A stretch of 64,000 bases of DNA from an uncultured Oxalobacteraceae bacterium (GCA_903862415.1 CAIOYD010000066.1:1-64000); one strand, 5' to 3'; shown: positions 29,305 through 39,188, counted from the first letter of the stretch. Numbers and translations are program-made. Notes: generated from the sequence alone by a model not told the origin.

Positions 29305-29342
29305 ATTCTACTGCAAAATTTAACTACTGTATAAAAAAACAG
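29305..29342 (-). promoter_or_regulatory. recA promoter with LexA (SOS) box
   Basis: CTGTATAAAAAAACAG (29327-29342) matches the CTGT-N8-ACAG LexA consensus exactly. On the minus strand a -10 (TAGAAT, 29305-29310) lies 17 bases from a weak -35 (TATACA) that overlaps the box, so LexA would block polymerase. It lies about 92 bases upstream of the recA ATG. Confidence 0.88.
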
Positions 29343-29438
29343 TGAAAAAGTGAAAAAAATCTAAAACTGTTGCTGCGATGCTTAAAACGCCCTAGACTTG
29401 ATTTCAACAATGCAACTTTTCTATTGGGAAATGATGTC

Positions 29439-30122
29439 ATGCGTATTTTACTGGCGGAAGACGACAGCGTTCTGGCCGATGGCCTGACCCGCTCACTGCG
29501 GCAATCCGGCTATGTGACTGACTGTGTCGATAATGGAATGGCGGCCGATACGGCGCTGTCGACTCAGGATTTTGATTTACTGATTCTCGATCTGGGCTTG
29601 CCGAAAATGTCCGGACTCGATGTGCTCAAGCGTTTGCGGGCGCGAAATTCGCATCTGGCGGTACTGATTCTCACCGCAGCGGATTCGATCGAGCAGCGGG
29701 TGCGCGGACTCGATCTGGGTGCAGATGATTATATGGCCAAGCCGTTTTCACTGTCCGAGCTCGAAGCCCGGGTGCGGGCGCTGACGCGGCGCGGTGCCGG
29801 TGGCGGACCGACCATGATCGCGCATGGCCCGCTTAATTTTGATCAGGTCGGGCGTATTGCCTATATCAATGATCAGGTGCTCGATCTGTCGGCGCGTGAA
29901 GTCGGCTTACTCGAAGTGTTGTTACAGCGCACCGGGCGACTGGTTTCCAAGGATCAGTTAGTAGATCATTTGTGTGAATGGGGTGAGGAAGTCAGCAATA
30001 ACGCCATTGAAGTGTATGTGCATCGGCTGCGTAAAAAAATCGAAATCGGCGGCATCCGCATCGCTACCGTGCGTGGTTTGGGCTATTGCCTGGAAAAATT
30101 CAATGCCCCCGCTGCCGTCTAA
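29439..30122 (+). CDS. OmpR-family response regulator
   Basis: A 227-residue two-component regulator. The receiver domain starts MRILLAEDD, with the phosphorylated Asp in LILDLGLPKMSG (~51), Thr in ILTAAD and Lys in MAKPFS. The C-terminal winged helix (~125-220) has DLSAREVGLLEVLL and the recognition helix NAIEVYVHRLRKKI. It resembles TctD/QseB-type regulators. The ATG at 29439 is used, giving the standard N-terminus. It overlaps the kinase gene by 20 bases. The downstream sodium/solute symporter is the likely target. Confidence 0.93.
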   Translation: MRILLAEDDSVLADGLTRSLRQSGYVTDCVDNGMAADTALSTQDFDLLILDLGLPKMSGLDVLKRLRARNSHLAVLILTAADSIEQRVRGLDLGADDYMAKPFSLSELEARVRALTRRGAGGGPTMIAHGPLNFDQVGRIAYINDQVLDLSAREVGLLEVLLQRTGRLVSKDQLVDHLCEWGEEVSNNAIEVYVHRLRKKIEIGGIRIATVRGLGYCLEKFNAPAAV

Positions 30123-31530
30123 ACTACTCTCCACCCAGCCGGAAGAAGACCGCAAACGCTCGCTGTTCGGAGAAATTCTCGACTGGATTTTGGCGCCACT
30201 GCTATTGCTGTGGCCAATGAGTATTGCGATTACGTATCTGGTAGCGAAATCGATTGCCAATCATCCGTTTGATCGTGCACTTGAAGACAAGATTCTGCTG
30301 CTCTCGCAACAGCTCAAACAAAGCAATGGCACGGTGGTGTCTCAACTGTCGGCAGCCGAAAATCGTTTATTGCGTGCCGACGCCCAGGATACGATTTATT
30401 TTCAGTTGAGCGATTCGCACCGCACCATTGTCGATGGTGATCGCGATTTCCCGTCCCTGCTGACTACCGCCTTTACCACCGAGCCGCAGTTTCGCTATGC
30501 CAGCATGCATGGTGCGGAAATTCGTATTGCGGCGCGTTATGTGGTGTTGAACAATGGGATGCCGCCGGTGTTGATTCAGGTGGGTGAAACGCTGGAAAAA
30601 CGTTCGCAGCTGGCCAATGACATTATCAAAGGGGTGATTTTCCCGCAATTTATTATTTTACCTATTGGTCTGACATTGATCTGGCTGGCACTGACGCGCG
30701 GACTCACGCCGTTACTGGAACTGCAACAGCGTATCCGTTCACGTAAATCGGATGATCTGAGTCCGATTATTTCCGGACAAATTCCGGAAGAAATTTTGCC
30801 GCTGGTGGATTCGTTTAATGAAATGCTCGAACGACTGTCGTTATCTATCGGTATCCAAAAACGCTTTATTGCCGATGCGGCGCATCAAATGAAAACCCCG
30901 CTGGCCGGCATGCGCATGCAATCGGAACTGGCGTTGCGACATACCGATCAGGCTGAAATTCACCGCTCACTGCTGCAACTGGCCAAAAGTTCTGAAGCCG
31001 CCACCCATCTGGTGAATCAGTTGCTATCGCTGGCGCGGGCGGAAAATCTCAACGCCACCCATCGGATCGAGCTCGATTTGACTGCACTGGCTCGGACCGT
31101 GGCGTCGGAATGGGTGCCGAAAGCATTACAGGCGCATATTGATCTGGGGCTGGAAGTGCCGGATCATGCCGTGCTTATTATGGGCAACAGCATCATGTTG
31201 CGCGAACTGATCAACAATCTGATCGATAATGCGCTGCATTACACACCGGCAGAAAAAAGTGTCACGCTGCGCATCCGTCAGCTGGGCAAGCATGCGCTGC
31301 TGGAAGTGGAAGATCAGGGGTTGGGAATTAATCCGGCCGAGATTGCGCATATTTTTGAGCGCTTTTATCGCATCCTGAATAATCAGGTCGAAGGCAGCGG
31401 CCTGGGTCTGGCGATTGTGCGCGAAATCGCCCAGCAGCACCAGGCCGAGATCAGCGTCGAAGCCATGCACCCCGGCACCCTGTTTCGACTGACCATTCCT
31501 CTGAGTAGCGACTATCATGGCGACTCCTGA
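30103..31530 (+). CDS. Sensor histidine kinase (TctE-like)
   Basis: A 475-residue membrane kinase. Spans at ~28-52 and ~185-208 flank a periplasmic sensor of the 2CSK_N type (ALEDKILLLSQQLKQ...). A HAMP-like linker follows, then the H-box AADAAHQMKTPLAGM with the phosphoryl His at ~261, an N-box (ELINNLIDNALHYTP), G1 (VEDQGLGINPAEIAHIFERF) and G2 (GSGLGLAIV). The ATG at 30103 lies inside the regulator's end. The 14-base overlap with the next gene suggests one four-gene transcript. Confidence 0.93.
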   Translation: MPPLPSKLLSTQPEEDRKRSLFGEILDWILAPLLLLWPMSIAITYLVAKSIANHPFDRALEDKILLLSQQLKQSNGTVVSQLSAAENRLLRADAQDTIYFQLSDSHRTIVDGDRDFPSLLTTAFTTEPQFRYASMHGAEIRIAARYVVLNNGMPPVLIQVGETLEKRSQLANDIIKGVIFPQFIILPIGLTLIWLALTRGLTPLLELQQRIRSRKSDDLSPIISGQIPEEILPLVDSFNEMLERLSLSIGIQKRFIADAAHQMKTPLAGMRMQSELALRHTDQAEIHRSLLQLAKSSEAATHLVNQLLSLARAENLNATHRIELDLTALARTVASEWVPKALQAHIDLGLEVPDHAVLIMGNSIMLRELINNLIDNALHYTPAEKSVTLRIRQLGKHALLEVEDQGLGINPAEIAHIFERFYRILNNQVEGSGLGLAIVREIAQQHQAEISVEAMHPGTLFRLTIPLSSDYHGDS

Positions 31531-31747
31531 CTTGTTGTGGCGCCGCACCCGGCGTTTCACTGTGCTGCTGTTTTTGCTGTGGCTCATTCCCACGTTTGTG
31601 GTGATTTTTTTCGCGCGTGAATTAAATCACCTCACCCTATTTGGCTGGCCGCTTTCGTTTTACATGGCGGCTCAGGGGTTGACGCTGCTGTATGTGGTGC
31701 TCGTTGGTCTGTATGCCTGGTATATGAATCGCATGGAGCGCAGATGA
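31517..31747 (+). CDS. DUF4212 small subunit of a sodium/solute symporter
   Basis: A 76-residue protein with two membrane spans (FTVLLFLLWLIPTFVVIFF, and MAAQGLTLLYVVLVGLYAWY) and a basic tail. It matches the DUF4212 family, the small partner of VC_2705-type sodium:solute symporters. It overlaps the kinase by 14 bases and the large subunit by 4 bases (ATGA), so the subunits are likely made together. Confidence 0.92.
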   Translation: MATPDLLWRRTRRFTVLLFLLWLIPTFVVIFFARELNHLTLFGWPLSFYMAAQGLTLLYVVLVGLYAWYMNRMERR

Positions 31748-33780
31748 AGCAAAAGCTCTTCAGCCAGCGACTGCGGCGTTATTACACCTGGTACACACTG
31801 TGTTTTGTGGCGTTTCTGATTTTGCTGGGCTTACTCGAACGCGCAGGTGTGCCACGGGTCTGGATCGGGTATTTATTTATTTTCTCGACCATCATGGTGT
31901 ATGCCGGTATCGGGATCATTTCACGCACGGCTGATATTTCCGAATATTACGTGGCCGGACGAAGGGTGCCAGCGCTGTTCAATGGCATGGCCACTGCTGC
32001 TGACTGGATTTCTGCCGCCAGTTTTATCAGTCTGGCGGGCGGGCTGTATTTGCAGGGTTTTGAAGGGCTGGCGTATATCATCGGCTGGACCGGTGGTTTT
32101 TGTCTGGTTGGCTTGCTGATTGCGCCCTATCTGCGTAAATTTGGTCAATACAGTCTGGCCGATTTTCTGGGCACGCGTTTTCAGAATGAGCACTATCCGA
32201 ATGCAGTGCGGATTCTGGCGGTGATTGCCACCATGCTGATTTCATTTATTTATGTGGTGGCGCAGATTTATGGTGTCGGGCTGATTGCATCACGGTTTAC
32301 TGGCGTGGATTTTTCGGTGGGGATTTTTCTCGGTCTGGCCAGTATTCTGGTGTGTTCATTTTTAGGTGGTATGCGCGCCATTACCTGGACGCAGGTGGCA
32401 CAGTATATTGTGATTCTGCTGGCGTATATGATTCCGGTGGTCTGGCTGTCAGTCAAACATACCAACGATCCGTTTCCTGCTTTTGCTTATGGGCAGACGC
32501 TATCGGCATTGAGTGCGCAAGAAGAAAAAATCAACCACGATCCCAAAGAATTGCAGGTGCGCGCACTTTACCGGCAGCGAGCCGATGAGTTTGCGCTCAA
32601 GATTACCCAGCTGCCGGGGTCCTGGATTAAAGGGCGGGAAGACTTGCAGGCCAGACTGACGCAACTGCTGGGCAGCAATGCCTCCCTGATCGAAATTCGT
32701 GCAGCGCAAATTGCGCTCGAACAGTATCCCAAAGTCGCTGATGAGGCGCGCCAGAAATGGCAGGCGGCCCGTAACAGTAATCTGGCACGTTCACTGCCGG
32801 TAACCGCCCATACCGAGCCATTTCCGGGACAGACGCTGGAAGAGTCGAACATCAAACGGAACAATTTTTTAGCACTGGTGTTTTGTTTAATGCTGGGCAC
32901 GGCTGCCATGCCGCATGTGTTAATCCGCTACTACACCACACCCTCGGTAGCGGAAGCACGCACCTCGGTGTTCTGGTCGCTGTTTTTTATCATGCTGATC
33001 TATATTACGATTCCGGCGCTGGCGGTGTTGGTGAAGGTGGATATTTATAGTTCACTGGTAGGCAGTGAATATGCACGTTTGCCGGAATGGGTTTCTTACT
33101 GGGCCAGCGTGGACAAGGTCACGCCGCTGATTTCGATTCAGGATTTAAATCACGATGGGATAGTGCAACTGTCCGAAATCATGATAGATGGTGACATGGT
33201 GGTGCTGGCGACGCCGGAAATTGCCGGTTTGCCGTATGTGATTTCCGGTCTGATTGCCGCCGGTGGTCTGGCCGCTGCGCTGTCAACGGCGGATGGTTTA
33301 TTGCTGGCGATGTCGAATTCGCTGTCGCACGATATTTACTACAAAATTCTGGCGCCGCAGGCATCTACCCATCAACGGGTGACGAGCTCGAAACTGGTGC
33401 TGTTGGTGATGGCACTGGTAGCGGCCTGGGTGGCTTCGTTGAAACCAGCAGGGATTTTGTCGATAGTCGTGGCGGCGTTTTCGCTGGCCTGTTCATCGCT
33501 GTTTCCGGCACTGGTGTTGGGGGTTTTCTGGAAACGCGCTAATGTGCAGGGAGCGATTGCCGGCATGACAGGTGGTTTTGGGATTTGTGCGCTGTATATG
33601 CTGCAAACTTTACCGGGTTTTGGTGGCAATGAAGCGCATTTATGGTTTCATATTGCGCCGATTTCGGCCGGGGTTTTCGGAGTGCCGGCAGGTTTGTTGG
33701 CGATGATCGCCGTCAGTCTGTCTACTGCCAGACCGGATCAGACCAGCGCTACGCTGGTGGATCATATACGGGAGGGGTAG
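31744..33780 (+). CDS. Sodium/solute symporter, large subunit (VC_2705 type)
   Basis: A 678-residue SSS-family transporter related to acetate permease ActP, with about 13 spans. SSS motifs are visible: ISEYYVAGRRVPALFNGMATAADWISAASFISLAGG near the N-terminus and GGLAAALSTADGLLLAMSNSLSHD late. A long soluble insert (~residues 240-370) between spans is typical of this subfamily. A second loop holds an EF-hand-like DLNHDGIVQLSE (~468-479). Expected to import a small carboxylate with sodium under control of the upstream two-component system. Substrate cannot be read from sequence. Confidence 0.9.
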   Translation: MKQKLFSQRLRRYYTWYTLCFVAFLILLGLLERAGVPRVWIGYLFIFSTIMVYAGIGIISRTADISEYYVAGRRVPALFNGMATAADWISAASFISLAGGLYLQGFEGLAYIIGWTGGFCLVGLLIAPYLRKFGQYSLADFLGTRFQNEHYPNAVRILAVIATMLISFIYVVAQIYGVGLIASRFTGVDFSVGIFLGLASILVCSFLGGMRAITWTQVAQYIVILLAYMIPVVWLSVKHTNDPFPAFAYGQTLSALSAQEEKINHDPKELQVRALYRQRADEFALKITQLPGSWIKGREDLQARLTQLLGSNASLIEIRAAQIALEQYPKVADEARQKWQAARNSNLARSLPVTAHTEPFPGQTLEESNIKRNNFLALVFCLMLGTAAMPHVLIRYYTTPSVAEARTSVFWSLFFIMLIYITIPALAVLVKVDIYSSLVGSEYARLPEWVSYWASVDKVTPLISIQDLNHDGIVQLSEIMIDGDMVVLATPEIAGLPYVISGLIAAGGLAAALSTADGLLLAMSNSLSHDIYYKILAPQASTHQRVTSSKLVLLVMALVAAWVASLKPAGILSIVVAAFSLACSSLFPALVLGVFWKRANVQGAIAGMTGGFGICALYMLQTLPGFGGNEAHLWFHIAPISAGVFGVPAGLLAMIAVSLSTARPDQTSATLVDHIREG

Positions 33781-33783
33781 AGT

Positions 33784-34032
33784 TTACCGGTCCCGAAAAT
33801 AATAACAGGCCCCACACAGCAGCACACCAACCACATACAGCAACCAGGTGGAAGAAACCGCATACGGATAGAGCATCAGTGCAACGCCGAGCCATTTGGG
33901 ATAGTTGCGCTGTTTCTTTCTGCCGTAACGCCAGGCGACATAGCCAATAATGCCGAACACCAGCGCACCAAAAATGTACGCCGGGGTTGGCAACACCAGT
34001 CCCATGGCTTCTAAGGTTTCCAGTTCATCCAT
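33784..34032 (-). CDS. Small conserved-type membrane protein
   Basis: An 82-residue protein with two or three membrane spans (YIFGALVFGIIGYVAWRYG, WLGVALMLYPYAV, WLLYVVGVLLCGACYYF) separated by a basic loop (RKKQRNYPKW). No function known to me. It lies on the purM strand, downstream of purM, convergent with the symporter (3 bases between stops). The ATG at 34032 is preceded by a weak GAAAGCC. Confidence 0.7.
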   Translation of the reverse strand: MDELETLEAMGLVLPTPAYIFGALVFGIIGYVAWRYGRKKQRNYPKWLGVALMLYPYAVSSTWLLYVVGVLLCGACYYFRDR

Positions 34033-34060
34033 GGGTTATGGCTTTCGAAGCAGATGCAGG

Positions 34061-35104
34061 TCAGATGACCTGGGTTTGGGCTTCATCACCTACGCGGGCG
34101 CGGATGGAACCAATTTGCCAAACTTGTTCACCGGCGGCAGTGAGCTGTGCCAGTGCTGCGGCGGCATTTTCTTGAGCCACGATGACGACCATGCCGATAC
34201 CGCAGTTAAAGACGCGGTGCATTTCTGCATCGGCGACATTGCCGTGTTGCTGCAGCCAGGTGAACAGCGGTGGCATAACCCATTGGGAATGATCCAGAAT
34301 CGCAGTGAGTTGCTTGCCCAGTACGCGGGGTACGTTTTCGACCAGACCGCCACCGGTGATGTGGGCCATACCTTTGACTTCGAGCGACTCGATCAGTGCG
34401 AGTAACGGTTTGACGTAAATCCGTGTCGGTGCCATGAGGACATCGGCCAGAGGTTGGCCATGAAAGTCGCCATTCAGATCAGGCTGGGCGACTTCAATAA
34501 TTTTGCGTACCAGTGAATAACCGTTGGAATGCGCGCCGGAGGATGCCAGACCGAGCACCACATCGCCGGGAGTGATTTTGGAACCGTCGATGATTTTTGA
34601 TTTTTCTACTGCGCCGACCGCAAAACCGGCCAGATCGTATTCGCCATCCGGATACATGGATGGCATTTCGGCGGTTTCACCACCGATCAGGGCACAACCG
34701 GCCTGTTCGCAACCCAGAGCCACGCCTTTAATAACGTCCGCCGCCGCAGCCACATTCAATTTGCCGCAGGCAAAATAATCGAGAAAAAATAACGGCTCTG
34801 CACCCTGCACCAGAATATCATTCACACTCATGGCCACCAAATCAATACCAACGGTGTCATGGCGGTTTAAGTGAAAAGCCAGTTTAAGTTTGGTGCCCAC
34901 GCCATCGGTCCCGGCGACGAGCACCGGTTCACGGTATTTTTTACTGACTTCAAACAGTGCGCCAAAGCCACCTATGCCAGCGAGCACGCCTTCACGCATG
35001 GTGCGTTTGGCATACGGTTTAATCACGTCGATCAAGGCATCACCGGCATCAATATCAACACCGGCGTCACGATAGGAAAGGGAAACTTTAGAGGATGTAG
35101 TCAT
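34061..35104 (-). CDS. purM: Phosphoribosylformylglycinamidine cyclo-ligase
   Basis: A 347-residue enzyme of purine synthesis (AIR synthetase), closing the imidazole ring with ATP. Typical features: [17 protein letters not shown] at the start, [44 protein letters not shown], the GGETAEMP loop and [17 protein letters not shown]. Full length. Divergent from the AI-2E permease gene, the normal Burkholderiales arrangement. Confidence 0.96.
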   Translation of the reverse strand: MTTSSKVSLSYRDAGVDIDAGDALIDVIKPYAKRTMREGVLAGIGGFGALFEVSKKYREPVLVAGTDGVGTKLKLAFHLNRHDTVGIDLVAMSVNDILVQGAEPLFFLDYFACGKLNVAAAADVIKGVALGCEQAGCALIGGETAEMPSMYPDGEYDLAGFAVGAVEKSKIIDGSKITPGDVVLGLASSGAHSNGYSLVRKIIEVAQPDLNGDFHGQPLADVLMAPTRIYVKPLLALIESLEVKGMAHITGGGLVENVPRVLGKQLTAILDHSQWVMPPLFTWLQQHGNVADAEMHRVFNCGIGMVVIVAQENAAAALAQLTAAGEQVWQIGSIRARVGDEAQTQVI

Positions 35105-35308
35105 GTTATCTGGCTAAGTATTTGGGAAGGTAACAGTAAAAATAGCAGGAAAAGCGTCACTATCGGGTAAAATCCGGTGCTTGGGATATTGAATGCAAGC
35201 TGCCCTGAAAACGCCATTTTAACAAATCGCTCCTGATTCACCTATTGATTCACACAAAAGAAATCCAAACAGCGCCAAACAAGCGGTAAATTTCTGGAAA
35301 ATTCCTTA

Positions 35309-36388
35309 ATGACCTTTACTAAAGAACAATTTCAAACCGCAATCTGGCTGCTTGTCGGCATTGCCATGGTGCTGTTGCTGGTGATTCTGGGGCCGGTACT
35401 CATGCCGTTTGTGACTGGCGCCATCATTGCTTACATGCTCAATCCACTGGTGGACCGGTTGTGTCATATCAAAATCGCCCGACGTACGCTACCGCGCTTT
35501 ATCGGCGTATTGATCGCCATGTTGCTGCTGCTAGCCAGTATCCTGGCGCTCTCGCTGATCGTGTTGCCACTGATGCAAAATGAAATCCCGCTGCTGGGTG
35601 AACAGATTCCGCGTTTTCTGGATCAGCTCAATGCGTATCTGGCACCACGGCTGCTGGAATATAACATCCAGATTCAACTCGACAGTGACAGCGTCAAGCA
35701 GATGCTGTCACACCGACTGGCTCAGAGCAGCCAAAAAATCACTGCCGGAATACTGGAATCGGTCAAGGTTGGCGGCACTGCAGTGATTGGCCTGATTGCC
35801 AACATCCTGCTCATTCCGATGGTAATTTATTATCTTCTGGTTGACTGGCATGCCATTATCAAACGCCTGCATCTGTCAATTCCGCGCCGCTGGGTAGGAA
35901 AAACCACCGACCTGATCAAAGAAACCGATAATTTACTGGCCCAATATCTGCGCGGCCAGTTACTGGTGATGCTGGTACTGGCGGCATATTATTCGTGCGC
36001 GCTTACGCTGGCGGGATTCTCGGTGGCGCTGCCGGTCGGGATTCTGACTGGACTGCTGGTGTTTATTCCCTATCTCGGTTTTGGTTTCGGTTTATGTCTG
36101 GCGATTATCGGCGCCGTGCTGCAAAATGATCCGCTGCACGGGCTGTTGATGATAGCTATTATTTACGGCACAGGTCAGATCATGGAAGGGTTTTATCTGA
36201 CCCCGCGCCTGGTGGGCAAACGTATCGGCCTGCCGCCGCTGGCGGTGATTTTTGCCTTGCTGGCGTTTGGTCAGTTGTTTGGTTTTATCGGTGTTCTGCT
36301 GGCGCTGCCGGCTGCTGCCATTACGTCGGTCGCCTTTAAACATGTGCGCGCACTCTACTATCAAAGTTCTTTTTATACGGCCTCATGA
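35309..36388 (+). CDS. AI-2E family (PerM-like) membrane transporter
   Basis: A 359-residue inner-membrane protein with about eight spans: an N-terminal trio (IWLLVGIAMVLLLVILGPVL and others), a helical linker (~90-150) and a C-terminal group with the family motif GQIMEGFYLTPRLVGKRIGLPPLAVIFALLAFG in pieces. The AI-2E label comes from TqsA; most members have unknown substrates. The stop overlaps the hda start by 4 bases (ATGA). Confidence 0.92.
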   Translation: MTFTKEQFQTAIWLLVGIAMVLLLVILGPVLMPFVTGAIIAYMLNPLVDRLCHIKIARRTLPRFIGVLIAMLLLLASILALSLIVLPLMQNEIPLLGEQIPRFLDQLNAYLAPRLLEYNIQIQLDSDSVKQMLSHRLAQSSQKITAGILESVKVGGTAVIGLIANILLIPMVIYYLLVDWHAIIKRLHLSIPRRWVGKTTDLIKETDNLLAQYLRGQLLVMLVLAAYYSCALTLAGFSVALPVGILTGLLVFIPYLGFGFGLCLAIIGAVLQNDPLHGLLMIAIIYGTGQIMEGFYLTPRLVGKRIGLPPLAVIFALLAFGQLFGFIGVLLALPAAAITSVAFKHVRALYYQSSFYTAS

Positions 36389-37068
36389 AGCAACTGCTGC
36401 TCGATATTGATGCGGAACATCCGCATACCCTGGATACGTTTGTCGTTGGTCAGAATGCCGAAGCGGCTCATCTGTTGCGCCTGTTCGCCCAGCGCCAGTC
36501 CAGCAGCTACGGCGAACGTGCAGTCTATCTGTGGGGCGAAGCCGGTGCCGGTAAATCGCATCTGCTGCAGGCGCTGGCTTTTGATGCTGCCGCCCGCTAT
36601 ATTCCGGCAGACGCACCGCTGGAAGCGTTTGAATATAGCCCCGGAATCAACCTGTATCTGCTCGATGACTGCCAGCAGATTCCCGCCGAAGCTCAGATTG
36701 CTGCCTTTAATCTGTTTAATCAGGTCAAGGAACATCAGGCTTTTTTTATCGCCGTCGGCGCACTGCCTCCGGCGATTCTGGATGTGCGCGAAGATTTGCG
36801 CACCCGACTTGGCTGGGGGCTGATTTATCAGCTGCACGGCCTGACCGATGAAGATAAAATCGCCGCGCTCGAAGGCACTGTGGCCGCTCGCGGCATAACG
36901 ATTCCGGCCGGGGTGCTGCCGTATCTGATCACTCACTTCCGCCGCGATATGCCGTCGCTCTCAGCCATGGTCGAAACGCTGGTGACTGTATCACTCGAAA
37001 CCAAGCGGCCGATTACCCTGCACCTGCTGCGTGAAGTGATGCAACTCCAGAACAGCTATGCCAATTAA
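36385..37068 (+). CDS. hda: DnaA regulatory inactivator Hda
   Basis: A 227-residue AAA+ protein of the DnaA/Hda family. Walker A is LWGEAGAGKSHLLQAL (~residues 50-65), the Walker B region is LYLLDDCQQIP, and a C-terminal lid domain follows. With the sliding clamp, Hda stimulates ATP hydrolysis by DnaA to prevent re-initiation; a clamp-binding motif is expected at the N-terminus (MKQLLLDI here, QLLLD-like). Coupled to the upstream permease and overlapping the HAD gene by 11 bases. Confidence 0.92.
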   Translation: MKQLLLDIDAEHPHTLDTFVVGQNAEAAHLLRLFAQRQSSSYGERAVYLWGEAGAGKSHLLQALAFDAAARYIPADAPLEAFEYSPGINLYLLDDCQQIPAEAQIAAFNLFNQVKEHQAFFIAVGALPPAILDVREDLRTRLGWGLIYQLHGLTDEDKIAALEGTVAARGITIPAGVLPYLITHFRRDMPSLSAMVETLVTVSLETKRPITLHLLREVMQLQNSYAN

Positions 37069-37759
37069 TCCAACGATGCCGACCATGACACCATCACGTT
37101 TAGCCATTTTTGATCTCGATCACACCTTGCTGCCTATCGATTCAGATTATGAATGGGGACAGTTTTTATGTCGCATCGGCGCCGTAGATGCGACCTGGTT
37201 CGCACAGCGCAATGACGATTTTTACCGTCAATATCAGGCCGGTTGTCTCGATGCCCGGGAATATCTTGAATTTGCTCTCGGTACACTGGCGCAGTTTACA
37301 CCCTCACAACTGACCCAGATGCACGCCCAGTTCATGCATGAAGTCATCGAGCCGGCGCTGTTACCGGCGGCGCGAGCACTGCTGGCACAGCATGCGCACG
37401 ATCTGGTAATGATCATTACGGCAACTAACCGTTTTGTCACTGAACCGATAGCCCGGGCTCTGGGCGTGGCGCATTTGCTGGCTGCCAATCCGGAAATCTC
37501 CCCAGATGGTCGTTTAACAGGTAAACTGATCGGCAATCCAACTTCCGGTGCCGGCAAGGTTGAACACCTGCATGCCTGGCTGACGCAGCACCAGACTACG
37601 CTGGATAGTTTTGAGCGCAGCTATTTTTACAGTGACTCGCATAATGATATTCCCTTGCTTGAGCTTGTTAGTCATCCGGTAGCAACCAACCCGAACGCCC
37701 AGTTGTCTGCACATGCGCAGGCCCGTGGCTGGCCAATTTTAAAGATTTTCAATGATTAA
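37058..37759 (+). CDS. HAD-superfamily IB phosphatase (SerB-like)
   Basis: A 233-residue hydrolase. Motif I is FDLDHTLLPIDSDYEWG (nucleophile Asp and second Asp at DLD), motif II Thr in IITATNRF, Lys in the GKLIG segment, and motif IV YFYSDSHNDIPLLELV. This is the HAD-IB type (phosphoserine phosphatase/PGP phosphatase-like). The ATG at 37058 overlaps hda; later in-frame ATGs (37076, 37085) would also keep motif I. Substrate uncertain. It overlaps pcnB by 8 bases. Confidence 0.88.
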   Translation: MPINPTMPTMTPSRLAIFDLDHTLLPIDSDYEWGQFLCRIGAVDATWFAQRNDDFYRQYQAGCLDAREYLEFALGTLAQFTPSQLTQMHAQFMHEVIEPALLPAARALLAQHAHDLVMIITATNRFVTEPIARALGVAHLLAANPEISPDGRLTGKLIGNPTSGAGKVEHLHAWLTQHQTTLDSFERSYFYSDSHNDIPLLELVSHPVATNPNAQLSAHAQARGWPILKIFND

Positions 37760-39185
37760 ACGATTAATAAAAAAGATATTCGGCGGCGGCACTGGTTCAG
37801 AGGCATCCTCAACCCAAAGTGTAGCCAAACTGAAAACTCTGACAGTCAAAGAACACCAGATCAATCCTTCACTGGTGTCAGGCAACGCCATCCGCGTAAC
37901 GTCCACTTTGCAACAGGCGGGCTTTAAAGCCTTTATCGTGGGCGGTGCGGTGCGTGATTTGTTATTGGGTGTCAAACCGAAAGATTTTGATATTGCCACC
38001 GACGCCACGCCAGATCAGGTCAAGCGTTTGTTCCGCCGCGCCTTCATCATCGGCAAGCGTTTTCAGATTGTGCACGTCATGTTTGGCTCCGACCTGCTCG
38101 AAGTGACCACCTTCCGCGGCGCTTCCAGTGATGGCGCGCCCAAGGATGAATTTGGCCGGGTACTGCGCGACAACACCTTTGGCGAACAACCAGAAGATGC
38201 CACCCGACGCGACTTCACTATCAATGCCATGTATTACGATCCGGCCAGTCAGACGGTGCTCGATTACCACGGCGGCATGGCTGACATCCGAAAAAAAACT
38301 CTGCGCATTATCGGTCAGCCGGAAGCCCGTTATCGCGAAGATCCGGTACGCATGTTACGGGTGGTGCGCTTTGCGGCCAAGCTGCAGTTTGAGATTGCGC
38401 CAGGTACGCGCGCACCAATCCGTCTGATGGCGCCGCTGATCGACAATGTACCAACGGCACGGGTATTTGATGAAATGCTCAAATTGCTTAGCAGCGGTCA
38501 TGCGCTGGCCTGTCTGAAACAGTTACGTCACGAAGGCTTGCATCACGGCCTGCTGCCCTTGCTCGATGTGGTGCTGGAACAGCCACTGGGGGCGCGCTTT
38601 GTCACGCTGGCCTTAAACAATACCGATGAACGGGTCAGACAGGGTAAAACCATTTCGCCGGGATTTTTATTTGCCGCACTGCTGTGGCATCAGGTACTGG
38701 AAAAATGGCAGGCCTATGAAGCCACGGGTGAACCCGCGATTCCGGCCCTGCATCTGGCAGCCGACGATGTGCTGCAAACCCAGACCGAATCACTGGCACT
38801 GCAACGCCGCATCGGCACCGACATGCGCGATATCTGGGCCATGCAGCCGCGTTTTGACCGCCGCATCGGCAAGACACCGTACAAACTCATCGAACACCCG
38901 CGCTTCCGTGCCGGACTGGATTTCCTGATTTTGCGTGCGGCCTCCGGCGAAATTGAACAGGAATTGGCCGACTGGTGGACTGATTTTCTGGCCGCTGATG
39001 CGGTCGGGCGCGAAACTCTGCTGGCAGCCAAGCCACGGATGAACAAAAAACCTGCGCCTAAAAAAACTGCCCATTCTGCTGCACAGTCAGCCGCGCAGTC
39101 AGCAGCAACGGAAGCAGAAGCCGAAATGCCAGCCGCGGTACCAAAAAAACGCCGTCGCCGCACCAGAAAACCGGCCGCAGAATAA
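37752..39185 (+). CDS. pcnB: Poly(A) polymerase I
   Basis: A 477-residue class II nucleotidyltransferase that adds 3' poly(A) tails to RNA and speeds decay. Motifs: FIVGGAVRDLLLGVKPKDFDIATDATP with the catalytic DxD, RRDFTINAMYYDP, and YREDPVRMLRVVRFAAKL. The C-terminal ~50 residues are Ala-rich and end in a very basic tail (KKRRRRTRKP), fitting RNA binding. PcnB, unlike CCA-adding enzymes, carries such tails; the pcnB-folK order supports the call. Confidence 0.93.
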   Translation: MIKRLIKKIFGGGTGSEASSTQSVAKLKTLTVKEHQINPSLVSGNAIRVTSTLQQAGFKAFIVGGAVRDLLLGVKPKDFDIATDATPDQVKRLFRRAFIIGKRFQIVHVMFGSDLLEVTTFRGASSDGAPKDEFGRVLRDNTFGEQPEDATRRDFTINAMYYDPASQTVLDYHGGMADIRKKTLRIIGQPEARYREDPVRMLRVVRFAAKLQFEIAPGTRAPIRLMAPLIDNVPTARVFDEMLKLLSSGHALACLKQLRHEGLHHGLLPLLDVVLEQPLGARFVTLALNNTDERVRQGKTISPGFLFAALLWHQVLEKWQAYEATGEPAIPALHLAADDVLQTQTESLALQRRIGTDMRDIWAMQPRFDRRIGKTPYKLIEHPRFRAGLDFLILRAASGEIEQELADWWTDFLAADAVGRETLLAAKPRMNKKPAPKKTAHSAAQSAAQSAATEAEAEMPAAVPKKRRRRTRKPAAE

Positions 39186-39188
39186 GTC

